Source: Coccinella septempunctata | Taxonomy: Eukaryota; Arthropoda; Insecta; Coleoptera; Coccinellidae | Length of the DNA: 64,000 nt | Reading direction: 5' to 3' | Assembly: GCF_907165205.1 (NCBI RefSeq) | Contig: NC_058195.1 | Coordinates: forward strand, 13,454,001 to 13,518,000 | In this document: piece after piece, positions 22,931-35,368 of the stretch | Layout: every line of letters starts with the position of its first letter | How positions within the stretch are numbered: the first letter of the stretch is position 1 | The notes under the pieces: generated by a model | Database searches by the model: none | What the model was told of the DNA's origin: nothing | The model's input: the letters and a program-made list of their open reading frames with translations, nothing else | Translations under genes and position numbers: made by a program

Positions 22931-24454
22931 TACACGGACTTTCACATTTATAACAGTAGCAAGGATTGAGTTACATTCATAGATTAGTTCTTCAGGTATT
23001 TAGAAAAGATTTCCAATTTAGAATAACTTTTAGAAATATTAATATCTTAGGTGAAATTATCAAGATCTATAAGGATAAATACGGAAAAGACAATAAATCT
23101 GGGTCTAGAAGTTGACTTGCAATGATTGCTCAATGGTACACAGGGTTGGGCACAAGTCTGAAAATGTTTCTTGAATCAATAGCCCAAAATAAAAACGCTG
23201 AAACTCATCTATTGATATTTGATTTCCCTCCTTCCTTTTCTGGCAATAAATGGGGTGTTTTTCTTAAATTCCTTAGCTGCAACCTCAAGCATCCAACTTC
23301 CATTTTCCAAATGGACACATATCATGTGTGGGCTCCTTGCAAAGCTCACAGAAAATGGAATCCAACCACAATCTTTCTTTTTTTTTAATCTAATTGATAT
23401 AAATTTATTTCTTTCGAGGCACTTTTGCTAGATTGATATCAATAAACCAAATATGACTGTGAAGAGGGCGAATTTTGCCTACTCGATTCAGAAGGCTCAT
23501 TTTTGTTTTGGACAGTTAACTGCAAGTTCGTCAAGATTAACCTAAAAATGTCCTTGACGAAATTTCGCGAATCGATTTTGACACACTTCCTGCTATCCAA
23601 CCCGGTCGATGCTTTGCATACAGATGAGCTTTTGATGATAATTAGGTAAATAATTCGGTACGTACGTACTGATAGGTATCAAAAGTTGGTCACAGGAAAC
23701 TGGCGAATGCGAATGTATCGGACTGTATAACCTTCGTTGGGCGATGATGCAATTCATTTACAGATTGTTTTGACCAAATATTCGCAATGAGAAAAATGTT
23801 CAATTTTTCTTTCAAAAAGATTCCCCGAAAAAAAATTTTTCAAATCAAAGTTTCTTAGTTTTCAGGGCGACATCGAATGCGGACATTCCATATGGCTTTG
23901 AAGTTTAATATCAAGGTCAAGTAGATTTTTCGAATAGGGAATATACATTTTTCACTGCAGAATATTAATCTTCGCGGAAAACTAGAACCTTTTTGTTGTC
24001 TCTCGTTTCTCCATAAAATGAATTTCTCTGCAGTTATGATGTGAGGAGTTGGAATGACCTGGATCAAAAAATGTTACAGATGAAAGTGTTTTAATCATCC
24101 GTGAGATATCGAATGCAGTCATTTGATCTGACCTCTGAAGGTCAAGCAGATTTTATTATTTTATCGATATTCTATTTCTCATTGCAGAATATCAGTTTAT
24201 TTATTTTTTTCCATAAAATAATTTCTCTGCAGATATAAAGTTTTATGTACTCAAGATAGTCATGATAAAGTACCTACTTCAAATTTTTTTTATATTTTTT
24301 ATCATTTTTTATATTATTTATCATTATGTTTTCTATTTTGTTAGGTTCAGGTGTCAACTCATGTGTGAGGATGAAAAAAAAATTAAGAAAACAAACTGTA
24401 TAATTCGTATGAAAATATTGGAAGAGAAAAACTAGTTTGTTTTCTGCCATTTTT
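22931..24454. other. Unassigned sequence
   Basis: Two overlapping frames (88 and 70 codons) at 23122-23431 carry no known motif. There is no repeat partner. The strongly AT-rich stretch near 24285-24335 is low complexity. Confidence 0.2.
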
Positions 24455-25612
24455 TCCGATTCGGCACTGATAAGAAGATGTAGCCTTTTTGAGTTTTCAT
24501 AAGAAGCTGTGCCACCCTTGGAAGAACAAGATTACCCTCAGAATAACTAGCTAAATCTGTTCACTACACATCTGTGGATCTTTTAAACAGAGTCGTATTC
24601 AGCCATAGTACCCAATTTTTCAAATTACACTGATACTTTTTAAATTTTGAACATCGAATTACTTGAAAACGGCGCATTATAAAGAGAAAATATAAAGAAT
24701 ACTAATGAGGATGAATTCAGATGCATACCACCCGACGATATGAATATCGACAAGTGTTACGATCTGAATTGAGCTAGCCAATTTGCCATCGTCAAGGCCC
24801 CAAATGGAGTACGTTCCACCGAAGAAAAGCAGATGCTGACCATGGTTTCGGCCTCATTTGGCCTCATCAGAGCAACATAGCATTTTCCACGGTGGAGAAC
24901 GTTTGGAATTGATGGAACTTTATTCAATGTTGTCATGTTCTACCGGGTATTATTTGCCCAGAGCGCCATCCAACATGAAACGGTATCCGATTCAATCCCC
25001 TCCAGATAGAAACCAAGACGAAGACAATAGCATATGTCCCATATTTTCCCTAATTCAGTACGCCGATTCGCCTTTGCGAACGTCGGACGCATAATGAATT
25101 GGGAAGTCTGAGACGCGCTCAGGTCGCGGCAGAGTACGATGCCAGCGGTACAATAATGAAGAATGATCACGCCTAAACGGGGAGGCAATGAATAAAATAA
25201 TGAGGATAATTTCAGATGCATACCACCCGACGATATGAATATCGACAAGTGTTACGATCTGAATTGAGCTAGCCAATTTGCCATCGTCAAAGAATACTTT
25301 TATTTTACAAAACGTTCATATATGCATTAGATAGCATCCAACTTAGTTTCAAGAGTTGGTTTCTGTCAATTTTTGGTATTCTTATGGTACGTAATGGTCA
25401 TAATGAGAAAACTTGAAGATGTGGGTGACATTTTGTGTTCTATAGGGATAAATCAAGTAAATGAAAAACTCTATTCCGAAATTTGTTTCATTCGATGAAA
25501 CCGTTTGTGAGACGGAACTAAAAAATAAATTTTTTTTATGGTTTTTCAACTCGGAAAGACTAGGGAAGGAAAAAAGTGTTATTTTTAACCTCAAAAATAG
25601 AATATTCACCCA
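24455..25612 (+). mobile_element. Family B MITE copy, split by a later insertion
   Basis: The two halves (24455-24702 and 25289-25612) match the family B copies at 33.06 and 59.60 kb (CCGATTCGGC start block; GGTACGTAATGGTCATAATG in the right half) and join cleanly when the inserted 586 bp is removed. The outermost TIR ends are lost. The insertion is therefore younger than the MITE. Confidence 0.8.
24703..25288. mobile_element. 586-bp element with 91-bp terminal direct repeats
   Basis: The direct repeats 24703-24793 and 25198-25288 differ at a few positions only and flank 404 bp without coding capacity. The site duplication AAAGAATAC is perfect at 24694-24702 and 25289-25297. Terminal direct repeats recall TRIM-type LTR elements, but 9 bp is longer than the usual 4-6 bp retroviral-type duplication and no TG…CA ends or clear primer-binding site were seen. 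A related partial copy lies at 27.37-27.60 kb. The class is unresolved. Confidence 0.8.
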
Positions 25613-26560
25613 GTTAAATAGGGAAATGGGTGGTGAAACAGTTCAAAAGCAAATTTGGAAAACTGATAAGAATAGCACAGAAGTTGACTAACCATAGACA
25701 ACACACAAGGTTTTTTCTTCTTTTTTTCTCATATTCCAAAACTTTTCTGTTCTAGGACCGACAATTTCGATATTTTTATATTTGGAATTATCCAAAAATT
25801 TTTCAAATTTTGTGTTTTTTCAGGAAAAATAGTTTCCTAGTATTAAATATTTTAGTGATTCAACAGGCAATACACGGAGAATATCGACTTTTGTTCATTT
25901 ACTTATCAACTCAATTGTTGATTTCAACTAGTTTTTTTCCACATTGAGTGTTCACCCCTTACTTCAGGTGGTAATTCAATTCTATTGAAGGTAATAGTTA
26001 ACCCTGTTGTTCTGAAAATAACGTTCATTTACTTCATTTAGGTGGTAAGGGAGTTTCAAACAATCGTATCTATAATTGATATTCAATCAAGTGAATTTTC
26101 GCTAGGCACAACGGCACGATGCATTCAATACGTGGACAGAAAAACAAGCACATGTCGTTATATATTTCGGACACGTCGATATATGGTCGCACTTGTATAT
26201 TTTGAAATTCATAACGAGTAAGAGTCGACTTGCCATTCAGTACGATCAACATTACGAGCACTTACCACGATCAACAGGTACATTTATGCCAGTCGAATTT
26301 TGTTTACCGATCAAGGATAATAATTTAGTTCCCTACAATTTTATTTTGGTTCCTCGTTACTAATGGTTCGATGACAATGAAGCGTTTAGAACGAATCACC
26401 GTGAATTTTAGATTTTGGTGAGGGGCAACAACAAAATATTGTGATGATTGACAATAAAGTGTGATTTCTTTCTCGTTTTTTCAATTTTCTACTGAATAAC
26501 CAATGGTATATCTATGGGAGATGATTCCCCAACATAAGGGTCCTGCAGCGTTCCTCGAAC
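25613..26560. other. Unassigned sequence
   Basis: No repeat partner or credible gene is visible. The region is AT-rich with short accidental ORFs. Confidence 0.2.
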
Positions 26561-26990
26561 AACTGAAGAACAGAAGAATCATCACTTGGAAGACTGGTCC
26601 TGGTCGAAAGACCCTCCCAGTCAAAAGCAAGATTTGGCTATTATTACTTTGAGTACTGAAGGCATTTCTAATGACGAGGGTGATCCTCCACCAAGATCAG
26701 CAGAAGATTTTTGACGCAGAGATGATATTCCTCCCAGTGCAATCGAAGGACAAGTTATGTACCTATGATTATTTAGTTTTGATGAGAGCTTTATTATTCA
26801 CTTTTTTTCTCGTTTTTTACTCTGTTTGTTTGTTTTATATATTATTTCGAAATAGGAAGAGGATAAAGAAATTTTTATATCAATGGAAAACAAGCTCTTC
26901 AGTATTAAAAGCTTATTCTGTAAGCAAATTTGTTATCACTACACTACTCACGGGGAGGCAGGGTTTTTTTACTGAGGTTTTTCCCTAAGC
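26561..26990 (+). pseudogene. Coding remnant of a probable retroelement with a membrane-span ORF
   Basis: An open stretch from about 26569 runs to a TGA near 26702, with an acidic/proline-rich part (NDEGDPPPRSAEDF). It overlaps a 105-codon frame (26671-26988) holding one hydrophobic segment of about 24 residues followed by a basic tail (RNRKRIKK). A purine run (26951-26963) and repeat H1 follow directly. That order (late ORF with a membrane segment, purine tract, terminal repeat) would fit the 3' end of an LTR element, but no protein family was recognised. It is broken. Confidence 0.3.
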
Positions 26991-27066
26991 TCTTGTATCA
27001 TACTCCGAATTGTATGGTACCCCGTTACACTAAACTTTGCTAAAACTGATACATTTGCTATATTGT
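26937..27066 (+). repeat. Repeat H copy 1 (purine run plus LTR-like start)
   Basis: It matches 55072-55214: CACTACACT-ACTCACGGGG, a purine run, then a T-rich ACTG-GGTTTTT block and CCCTAAGCTCTTGTATCATAC. The purine run followed by this block resembles a polypurine tract and LTR start, but only about 100 bp of the possible LTR is shared. It is too short to classify. Confidence 0.5.
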
Positions 27067-27369
27067 TTGATAACTAAAAATTTATTGCTGCTTTTGAATA
27101 AAAAATTCAGAAATTACAGTTCTAACATTTCTAGACATCAATCAACCTGGTAGAATAGTAGATGATTCTATTACTTATTGTGTCGCTGTACAAGATGGAC
27201 AAAATTCGTTGTCTACTGAGTTACAGATCTGAAACTTCAACCTCCTACAGGCACTTCTTTACATAAAATCCACTGACGAGCTCAAAATATTTTTTCATTT
27301 CACATATTGAGAATAGGTTTAGCAGATACTGATGGGTGTAGATTCTGTGGGGCGGAGAATGAAACTTGA

Positions 27370-27600
27370 ACATGAACCGATTTGAATATCAACAGGTGTT
27401 ACGATCTGAATTGAACAAGCCAATTTGCCATCGTCGGGACAACTAGATGGAGAACGTTCCACCGAAGAAGAGCCGATACGGTTTCGGCCGATAAGGTTTC
27501 GGCCTTATTCGACCTCGTCAGAGCAACACATCTTCTCCGATGGAAAAACGTTTGGAATTGATGGAACCTGTATAATTCGGTTCTGTCGCCCTATAAAGCT
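27370..27600 (+). mobile_element. Partial relative of the 586-bp direct-repeat element
   Basis: It shares TGTTACGATCTGAATTGA-C-AGCCAATTTGCCATCGTC with the 91-bp direct repeats of 24703-25288 and then follows the internal sequence (ACGTTCCACCGAAGAA, GGTTTCGGCC, CGTTTGGAATTGATGGAAC). It has a short internal duplication of the TTTCGGCC block. The 3' direct repeat is missing. It is non-coding. Confidence 0.65.
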
Positions 27601-28344
27601 GTTTCGTTTTCAATGGCCCACTCCATAAACATTTCCAATTTTGTTGATTTTTTCAGAAATCTAGATCAAATCATTGTGAGGTAACACCACGAGTCCTACG
27701 AACCAAGCAATACATCCCCTTCCTTTCTGACAGAATTTCTACCGATAGTACTGCGAGCACTAAGTGATAATACCCACGCGATTTGAGAACATTAGCGAAA
27801 AACCTTCATGTCTGGAAAATTACGACCGGTGATTATGATTTGTGAATTTTACTATGGAATTTTTTGGAATTTCTCAGGGTACTTTCACCACCAGTTATTA
27901 AAATCAAATACCATTATGACATACCAATGGATAAACGCTCTTATCGCTACAAATAACCAAACATGTTATCGATATAACGCTCCGAAGTGGCTTAACTTAA
28001 TTTGTTTACCTTTTTCTGTCAACAAACCTTGTGATTTGTAATTATATTCGCATTTTTTCATATGAAACAAGTCCACGTGTACACCTTCTAAGGACTCGTT
28101 GGTAGCCGGTCGAAATCCGAATTATTATTCTCATTGTTTTTGTGTCTGAGTAGACAATCCTTTATTTATCCATGGAATTACTCATAGAAATACACAAGGA
28201 AGTTATTGCGAGAGCTCTTGTGGGTTGATGATCAAGTGGCGGTTACAGTAGTGATTTTAGGGGGAAAGGAATTTCATATTTGAACTTCTGTAAGGTGTTT
28301 GTTAATGCAAAATAGGTATATCTTCATTATTGTAACATAAAAAA
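27601..28344. other. Unassigned sequence
   Basis: No gene or repeat partner was recognised; the 77-codon ORF at 27808 has no known motif. Confidence 0.2.
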
Positions 28345-29560
28345 CATACCAAAAGCTCAATAGAACGGACAAAGCTGCCACGACATCTTAGGGGTAGAGG
28401 AATTGTTGATTTGTCCAACCGTATGTCCCAGGAAATTGAAGGACTTCAAAAATATTTCCTGAGCAAGGCTGCTTCGTCAGAACTCCATCGAGTAGTTTGT
28501 GTTGCTGATAGTTCTACACCGTTAAAGCTACAACAGGACCACTTGGAAACCGTCGAAACACTCTGCAGAAACTAAAATGCAGAAACTGATTGGCAAACCT
28601 TTTCATGGAAGGCACCAGAACGAGGTCAACCATGATTACGTCGACATATCTGCGTCGAACTACTGGTTGACTTCCGGAAGGTTGTTTCCTGAGACAGAGG
28701 GCTTCATGCTCGCCATCCAGGATCAGGTGATTCCAACAAGGAACTGCATGAAATATATCGCCAAGGATCACTCAGTGGAGGACGATAGCTGTTGTTATGG
28801 CTGTGCGACACATGAAACTATCATCGGGTACAGAAGTTCGCGGGCATGGAGTACAAGAGTAGACATGATGCTGTTGCCAAGATTCTCCACCAAGAATTGG
28901 CACTAAAACACCAACTTCTAAGTTCGAAAAAGGTTCCTCATTACAATTACCATCCGGATGCTGCATTGGAAAATGAACATCACAAGCTCTACTGGGATCG
29001 CACGGTTCTCACAGACCGGAAAATAACCCACAATAGACCAGACCTCATATTGCTCAATAAGGATAAGGACAGAGCACTATACATCGACGTGGCGATACCA
29101 AATAATAACAATCTTCTAGATAGAGATTTCAAAATACAGAGATCTCGAGGAACAAACCAGGAAACAGTGAAAGCTGAAAGATATCAAGACCATCCCTAGT
29201 GTAAGTTCATCTGCAGGCCTGATACCGAAGAAACTACTAGAGAACTTGAGGAAACTTCAGCTGGACGAAAATATCTATAGAGTCATGCAGAAGGCGGTCT
29301 TGCTGGGAACGGCGAGAACTGTACGCAAGTACATGGGAAATTCAGAGGAACACCGTCTGCTCCGACAGGAAGTGCAGGTGGAGCAGGAATCCAACCTACA
29401 GCAGGGAGCCGAGGAGCGACCCGAACCCGACCACCACCACGAGCCCGAAAACCTGGAAAGGGCTCCAACAGACCTTAATCCTTTTGATATCTGAGATATC
29501 TGGGATAAGTGAATTTTCCTCTGGAGAGGAGTGTGAAAGCCGCAAGGCTAAAGTCATATA
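28345..29560 (+). mobile_element. R4/Dong-type LINE 3' fragment, copy 2
   Basis: The fragment starts abruptly at the KSSIERT-equivalent position and runs to the C-terminus and 3' UTR shared with the 55.26-57.2 kb copy (GGAGAGGAGTGTGAAAGCCGC). Coding is split over frames 28577-28906, 28846-29199 and 29246-29494 by at least three frameshifts. It keeps a 38-bp segment near 28820-28860 that the other copy lacks, which includes the region expected to complete the zinc-knuckle. It is 5'-truncated and dead. Confidence 0.85.
28400..29494 (+). pseudogene. R4/Dong-type C-terminal endonuclease remnant
   Basis: The order visible is: leader to the zinc-knuckle (CCYGCATHET), then a region LHQELALKHQLL, then THNRPDLILLNKDKDRALYI followed by DVAIPNNNNL, the PD-(D/E)xK-type restriction-like endonuclease of site-directed non-LTR elements (family knowledge), then a proline-, glutamate- and histidine-rich end. 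TAG at about 29197 and further shifts interrupt it. Confidence 0.75.
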
Positions 29561-29599
29561 TTCAATTGGCCTTTATTTCGTCATTTAGATGACACAGTG

Positions 29600-30065
29600 A
29601 TGAAGGGACATTTGTGACCTTATGAATATATTTATTCATTTTTTTATGTACAGAAAAGAGTCGAGGTTGATAAACCTGTGAGACTCAGAATATAATGAAC
29701 AAAAATAAACACGAAATACACAATAAGAAAATAAATTCCTTAAAATAATACATTGAACAATACAAAAATTAATCTACTTGTAAATAAAGTTGAAGCAAAC
29801 CAAACATTATTATACATTAGAAGTTCTATACGATTTTTGAATTGATTGACGCTGGGTGAATTTACAACTTCCGTTGGTAATGGAAAACTCTGTTCCACAG
29901 GAAATGCTGCCTAGGTTTTCTCAGGCATTTCTCCTTGCGAAGCTTTAGATTAAATCCTCTCAGGTTGTTGATATTGAGCGCATACAAATGAGATAGGTCA
30001 GGACCGAGTGTTCTGTGCAAGATCCTGTATGTCCTCATAAGCAGTAGACCTGTTTATGGGGACTG
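29600..30065 (-). mobile_element. LINE 3' fragment (CR1/Jockey-group C-terminus)
   Basis: Minus-strand reading gives LRGFNLKLRKEKCLRK…HFLWNRV, then in a shifted frame LPTEVVNSPSVNQFKNRIEL. This is the C-terminal signature of many insect LINE polymerases (NRVVNDWNSLP…VVNAPSVN…FK type). One frameshift near 29885 separates the two. The 3' UTR follows toward 29600. The polymerase core is missing. Confidence 0.75.
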
Positions 30066-30150
30066 TCTTAGACCGTATTAGACGTATAAGACATACGTCT
30101 AATAGGTTTTTGATATAAGTGATAGGTAGGGAGGAATCCGGGTGACTAGC

Positions 30151-30965
30151 TCAGGTAGGAGACTTGAACCACCTTGCGACATACTCTTAACAAGGCACAA
30201 CTAGTGGCGGCTTCATTTTGGGCGCCATCAGAACAATTCGGGAGTGAGAGGGTTGAACGTGATTTTGTTGTTAGGAAGTAAGAAATTGAATTATTATTAT
30301 TGTTTGTTACACTGTCTGAAAATTTTAATAGGTGCGTGGTGTTATTTAGTTTTATTGATCTCATTGATTAATATTGTTTTATAAACGATGAGCTTTCTTA
30401 ATAATAGTTGTGAAGGTTTCAAGAAAACATCTGTTGGATAGACTAAAAGGGAGTGTGGAAGACTTGACCCATGCTATGGTTGGGAGACTTAATGAGTAAT
30501 CAAAGTTTCTCGCAATGAGCTCAGATAATAGTTTGCTTCAAAAAAAGAAAATTGAATAATATAAATAAATATAAAAAGGTTCAAATGAGTAAAAAACATC
30601 TGGGAAATGAGGGAGAGTGACTCTGAAATAGATAATATGTATTTCATACGCTGATATATCTGATGATGAAAACCTTGACGAAGGCAATCGTTGGTCATTG
30701 AAGATTGTTTTCTTCCAATGTTTTTCCTGATAAACAAACTTATGGTCAAGTATCTCTCGCCCCCTATTGAACTCTCCCATGGGTTAGGGATACATGAGCC
30801 AATTTTCGGTTCCTAAGAAAAAATGGCTGTACTCAAAATTTTCGTCTCACTATTATCTATCGTTACCTATTTGGCATGATATCTTCAAGCAAAAAAATAA
30901 GTTGCTACCATTTACTTAAATGGCTTCAGAGTGAAAAGGGGTTCAACTCTCCCGGTCTCCCCATA
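30151..30965 (+). mobile_element. Family D element copy 2 (empty site for the hAT MITE)
   Basis: It matches copy 1 (16.19-17.30 kb) but has the uninterrupted TGTTTGTTACACTGTCTG site. The start GGTAGGAGACTTGAACCACC and the inverse of its end (GGGAGAGTTGAACCCC) are similar over about 15 bases, so the family probably has TIRs. A short acidic frame (DDENLDEGNRWS) near 30663-30698 is the only coding-like trace. Confidence 0.75.
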
Positions 30966-31380
30966 TATGTAAATATACAAATGCATATCTTGAATACAAA
31001 TGGAGTTAAGAAAATGTTTTACCAAGCAAACCCCAAAAATTTTTCAGTTTTCTACCTATCCTTCAGACAGGATCATCCTTTTTGTATATTACAAATTCAC
31101 AAGTAAAGATGTATTCTGAATATTCACATCGGTTGAGCACTCTTTTCGTGGGCATGTAAAAAATGTTAAAATAATAAGCATACCAGCTCCCCATATAATT
31201 TGTGGAGAATGAAGGTAAAACTTTGGATGGCAGGCTTGAGTCTACCTCTTTCCACATCGGCGTAAGAGCTGTTGGATTATATCCATAGCAAACAAACAAA
31301 CCTCCATCGCATATGGAGAGAACATTTCTGTAAATTCTCCGATTCTTGCATCATACATGTTTACGAATAAGAGAGAACAA
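30966..31380. other. Unassigned AT-rich sequence
   Basis: No repeat partner or gene was recognised. Confidence 0.2.
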
Positions 31381-31780
31381 CGCTGCTTTTTAGCCTTGAG
31401 ACGTCCATTGCAGCTTAATGGGTTTCATTTTTCAGGCTGAATTGGGACTCGACACGACTTGGCTGAGTTCGATGCAAACCATATTTCAATTTAATTGTGG
31501 ACATTGCGGATAATTAGCTCATTTTCGAGAGTTAATCTGGACGTTGCTGCGCAGCTTCCGGGATGTTATTTTACAGTTCCATCAATTTTCATATGAGTAT
31601 GCAAATTTAAGTGCTGTTTTCCTCCAACGTTTTTAATGCCGCTGTTTTGAGACGAGACATAACATGGAGAGCGCTGAAGGGAATTGGACGATTTTATTTC
31701 CATTATTCATGCGGATATTCGGCCATTAATCAAATCATCGAGCGCTCGGAAAAACAAGAGGTCGAAATACTTCGAAATTG
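31381..31780. other. CpG-richer unique island with POU octamer
   Basis: This is a unique stretch with the octamer ATGCAAAT at 31599-31606, several TAATT/ATTA homeodomain-type cores (31508-31530, 31720-31730), and CG-rich words (GCGCAGC, GAGCGCTCGG). A 70-codon ORF at 31611 looks accidental. By composition this is the best candidate in the window for a host enhancer; conservation cannot be tested here. Confidence 0.25.
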
Positions 31781-31902
31781 CCATTACACTGATTCAACTA
31801 CTCCCAAATTATTGGGGTCATGATGATGAGGATCTACAGGGTTTTTTAAAATGATGCTGAAATTTTTAGGTGGTATGTGTACGAAAATTGAGATTTTATA
31901 CA

Positions 31903-32005
31903 GGGTAAGTCTTTGATTCATACGAATATTGTAGCAGTAGATTATTGAGGTCAAAGGCAACAATTTATTCCCTCACCCTTTTTTTTTTAATCTGCTCGGT
32001 TCAAA
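31903..32005 (+). mobile_element. Family B-like terminus, fragment
   Basis: TATACAGGGTAAGTCTTTGATTC begins a 100-bp match to family B ends (AGTAGATTATTGAGGTCAAA block; TGCTCGGTTCAAAAGATA block). The partner end was not found. It is probably a truncated or diverged relative. Confidence 0.5.
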
Positions 32006-33061
32006 AGATAGAGGGGTAAAAGTTTAGATTAGTGATCAACTTCGATTTTGACGTCGATTTTTTCTTAGATAAAGTCTTGTATGAAAAATATATTGGTACA
32101 TGTCTCAACTTCGGTAGACTTGTAGGTTAGGAGATATGATTTTTTAAAGTTTCTTATGGAAATTGCGAAAATTCGGTATAAATCAGTCGAATTGTAATAT
32201 TTCCCCTGTTCAGCGCTTGAATAACTAAATCCAATCGTTTATTCGTTTGATTGATATCTTAAAATGGTATTTTCATGTACAAATATGATTTTTCACAGTC
32301 CCAACTGAAACTAACCTGACCTAACCTGAAAACCATTATTTATATTTTCATCGAAAATTGAAAAATTCCCCACATTTTTCAGAATAAAGTTACTGAAAAC
32401 ATTAACTCATCGAGTTCTCTTAATGCTGACATTCGAATTCATTGAAATTGAGGAAAAAATCTGAGACAAATATCCAAGGTGGACGCAAAAGTAAACAGGG
32501 GATCTTTAAAAACCATAAAAAAAATCATTTTTCCTTATATTCACACCCTGTACATCAAGATGAGCTAGAAAAAAATACCCTTGGCCAGTTACGTTATGAC
32601 TAAGAATTGTGCTCTGTCTGCATCTTTGGTAAGAAATCCAACATCAGCGAAGAAATGTCGAAGTTATAGCTTGAATTTCAAGAAAAAGAGACGATTTCAT
32701 AAAATGTACATATTTCCATAGTATCCGAAATGTACGAAAGATGTTCCGAGGTTTTGACCTAAAAATCTACCCAGCATTGAAAAAACCTTTGTAGAGCCCT
32801 TTACCATCCCAACATTCGCCACCAAAAAACTAAAATTGTTGGCTGCCTTACATTCATATCCCGTTTAACAAGAAGATTACCTACCATGTGTCAGAGGCAT
32901 ACTGACGAAGGATAATGCTTTGCATCTTGGTGTGAAAATCCAACATCATCAAAGTAATGTCGATGTTGTTACTAGTCAAACTCAGGCAATTCCTCAGCTG
33001 TCCCATTTCATTAACTGCAATCAATAAAAAAAATCTTGAAAATGTACATTTCCTACACAAA
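32006..33061. other. Unassigned sequence with a weak internal duplication
   Basis: Two similar 60-bp patches near 32605-32665 and 32915-32970 (GCATCTT…AAATCCAACATCA…AATGTCGA) suggest an old internal duplication. There is no ORF or recognised element. Confidence 0.25.
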
Positions 33062-33582
33062 TATACAGGGTGGGTCTTTGACTCTTACAAATATTTCAAC
33101 AGTTGATTCTTGAAGTCAACAGAAACACTTTTTTCCTAAACTATTTTTTTCCGATTCGGCCCTGCTACGAAGATATAACCATTTTAAGTTCTCATAATGA
33201 GCTGTGCCAACCCTGGAAAAACAAAATTACTTCCAGAATAGCTAGCTAAATCTGTGACACTACACATCTGTGGATCTTTTAAACAGAGTTGTATCTAGCC
33301 AAAGTACCCAATTTTTCAAATTTCACAGATACTGTTAACATGAAATTACTTGAAAACTGATAATTATACGAGAAAATATGTAGAATACTTTTATTTTACA
33401 AAACTTTCAAATATCCACCTTGGGTATTTTTATGGTACGTAATGGTCATAATGAGAAATCTGGAAGACGTGGGTGATATCTTATTAATTTATTTTAAAAT
33501 CTAGCCGATTCGGAAAAAAATGGACCTCAAGAATGTACGTACTATCAAAATATTTGTACGAGTCGAAGACTTAGCCTGTATA
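33062..33582 (+). mobile_element. Family B MITE, complete copy
   Basis: It runs from TATACAGGGTGGGTCTTTGACTC to the inverse end GAGTCGAAGACTTAGCCTGTATA, 521 bp. Inner TIR parts include TTCTTGAAGTCAA and CCGATTCGG on the left and their inverses on the right, so the TIRs span roughly 90 bp with gaps. No ORF is present. TA-rich flanks make a TA target likely. Confidence 0.82.
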
Positions 33583-35368
33583 TATATAGGTATTATTAAA
33601 CTTGAAAAACCTTCCTCACGATGAAAAACAGCACCATTCTATAATCGTTATAAATTTATGGCATAAAAAACATTATTAATATGAGGAAGAAAATATGCAT
33701 AATCTGCTTTTGACGAGCAGTTTATAGGAATTATTTTCGACCAAATTTCATTACCAATTTCAAGTACTCGATTTATCTCGACCACAAAGAACATCTTTAT
33801 AGTTTGTTATTACGACAATCCATGTGTTTACTGCCTGACCTATAAGCGAATATCAGGATTAAATTCTCAAACTGAAATAATATCCCCACAGCAATCGTCC
33901 TTGGCCTAATATCCATCCGTATTCCAATCGACCATATGATAAATCAAATGAAATTCGGACAACCTACAAACTGATGCTATAAATTGAATTCAGCGGTTTT
34001 TTAAGATAGAATTGTTGCGCCTCGAATTTCAATGTCTACGAGTCTGAAAAACGATGTTTTAATGTGTGTAGATTTTCAGCTTAATTATGATGTTGTTCAA
34101 ATAGTAAACACCTCTAGATGTATGTATGTTGGGATTTATTTCGGGAAGAAATGAATTTAACATATATGTTATTCTCGGAATTGTTGATCTCCTCAAAATA
34201 TTCGTGATGGCGTGTGAGGTACTACATAATAGATATATACATACAACTAAATTTACCACATTATTTGCTTTCGATTATTATTTTAACGCTGCAATTTTGA
34301 TATTTCCTTCAGAAGAAAATATTTCTAAAGTTTGACTGTTTGTCAGTTATAGGTAGTTATAGTTAGCAGTTGTGCAATTTTCCTCTTGTACATCTGTCAG
34401 GAACTTTTCAAAAGCAACGAAAATTGTTATTTTCATACTAGAGCTCCAAGAATCAAAACGAACTATTTAGTCTACCATAAAGTGGATATTCCTCACTTGT
34501 CAAGTTCAAAATGGCCGGCCAATAAAATTGATGAATAGAAAAATGCATCAGATGTTTCAGTTTCAGTTTCTTTCTGACAGCCCTAGAACCCCAGCTCCAA
34601 CGATTGAAATACACCGATATTGCGTATACGGTGTAAAAATCGGGTTGATTATTTTCGCTCATGTTTTTTTATTGATTCGGTGGTAAAAGATGGATTCACC
34701 GAAAAGGTAGATCGCTGGGCTAACCAGTTTTCTATCAAAATCAGATCGATCTATTCATGATTACGATTGTTCTGCAACAATATTTTCCTCATAATTCCGC
34801 ATCACTATCCTTTTACTTATTTTGTTAAGGCCTTTATTTCTGCCAGCGCGAAAGGAAAGTTCCATATATACCATAACTTGGGATGCTTTTCATAATAATA
34901 TTTCAACGTCGTAAAATTTTATAAAGCTCACTCCTCGACAATAAAACTTTATGAGCAATGCGTATTCAAGATTTGCGCATACATACGGTATTTTTTAGCA
35001 TATAAGTTTCGTCCTGGATTCCACCCTGCGTCGTAAAATCCAAATGCCGGGGTTGACGTTCACAAAATAAGTCATAAAAATTTTTCAAGGGGAGATATGA
35101 AATTATCGGTGTTCGGTATCATTTTTCACCTAAACGCTGTTAGAAGGAACAACTGCGATGATCGTTTACTATTTTACAACCATACCTTGAAAAATGTCAA
35201 TGCCGGGGTAACCAACCCTTAGGCATAAAAAGGAGCGCCTAGTTCTACCTGAGAGTTATTTCTCTGTTTTGGAGTTTTTCGAAGATTTTACATTCGAGAT
35301 TACAAACTCTCGTCATGTCTTGTTTGAAATTTGGACATTTATCTGTGAAAAATTACCAAACGTATAGG
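33583..35368. other. Unassigned sequence
   Basis: No repeat partner or gene was recognised. Short ORFs near 34059-34662 overlap on both strands and carry no motif. Confidence 0.2.
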
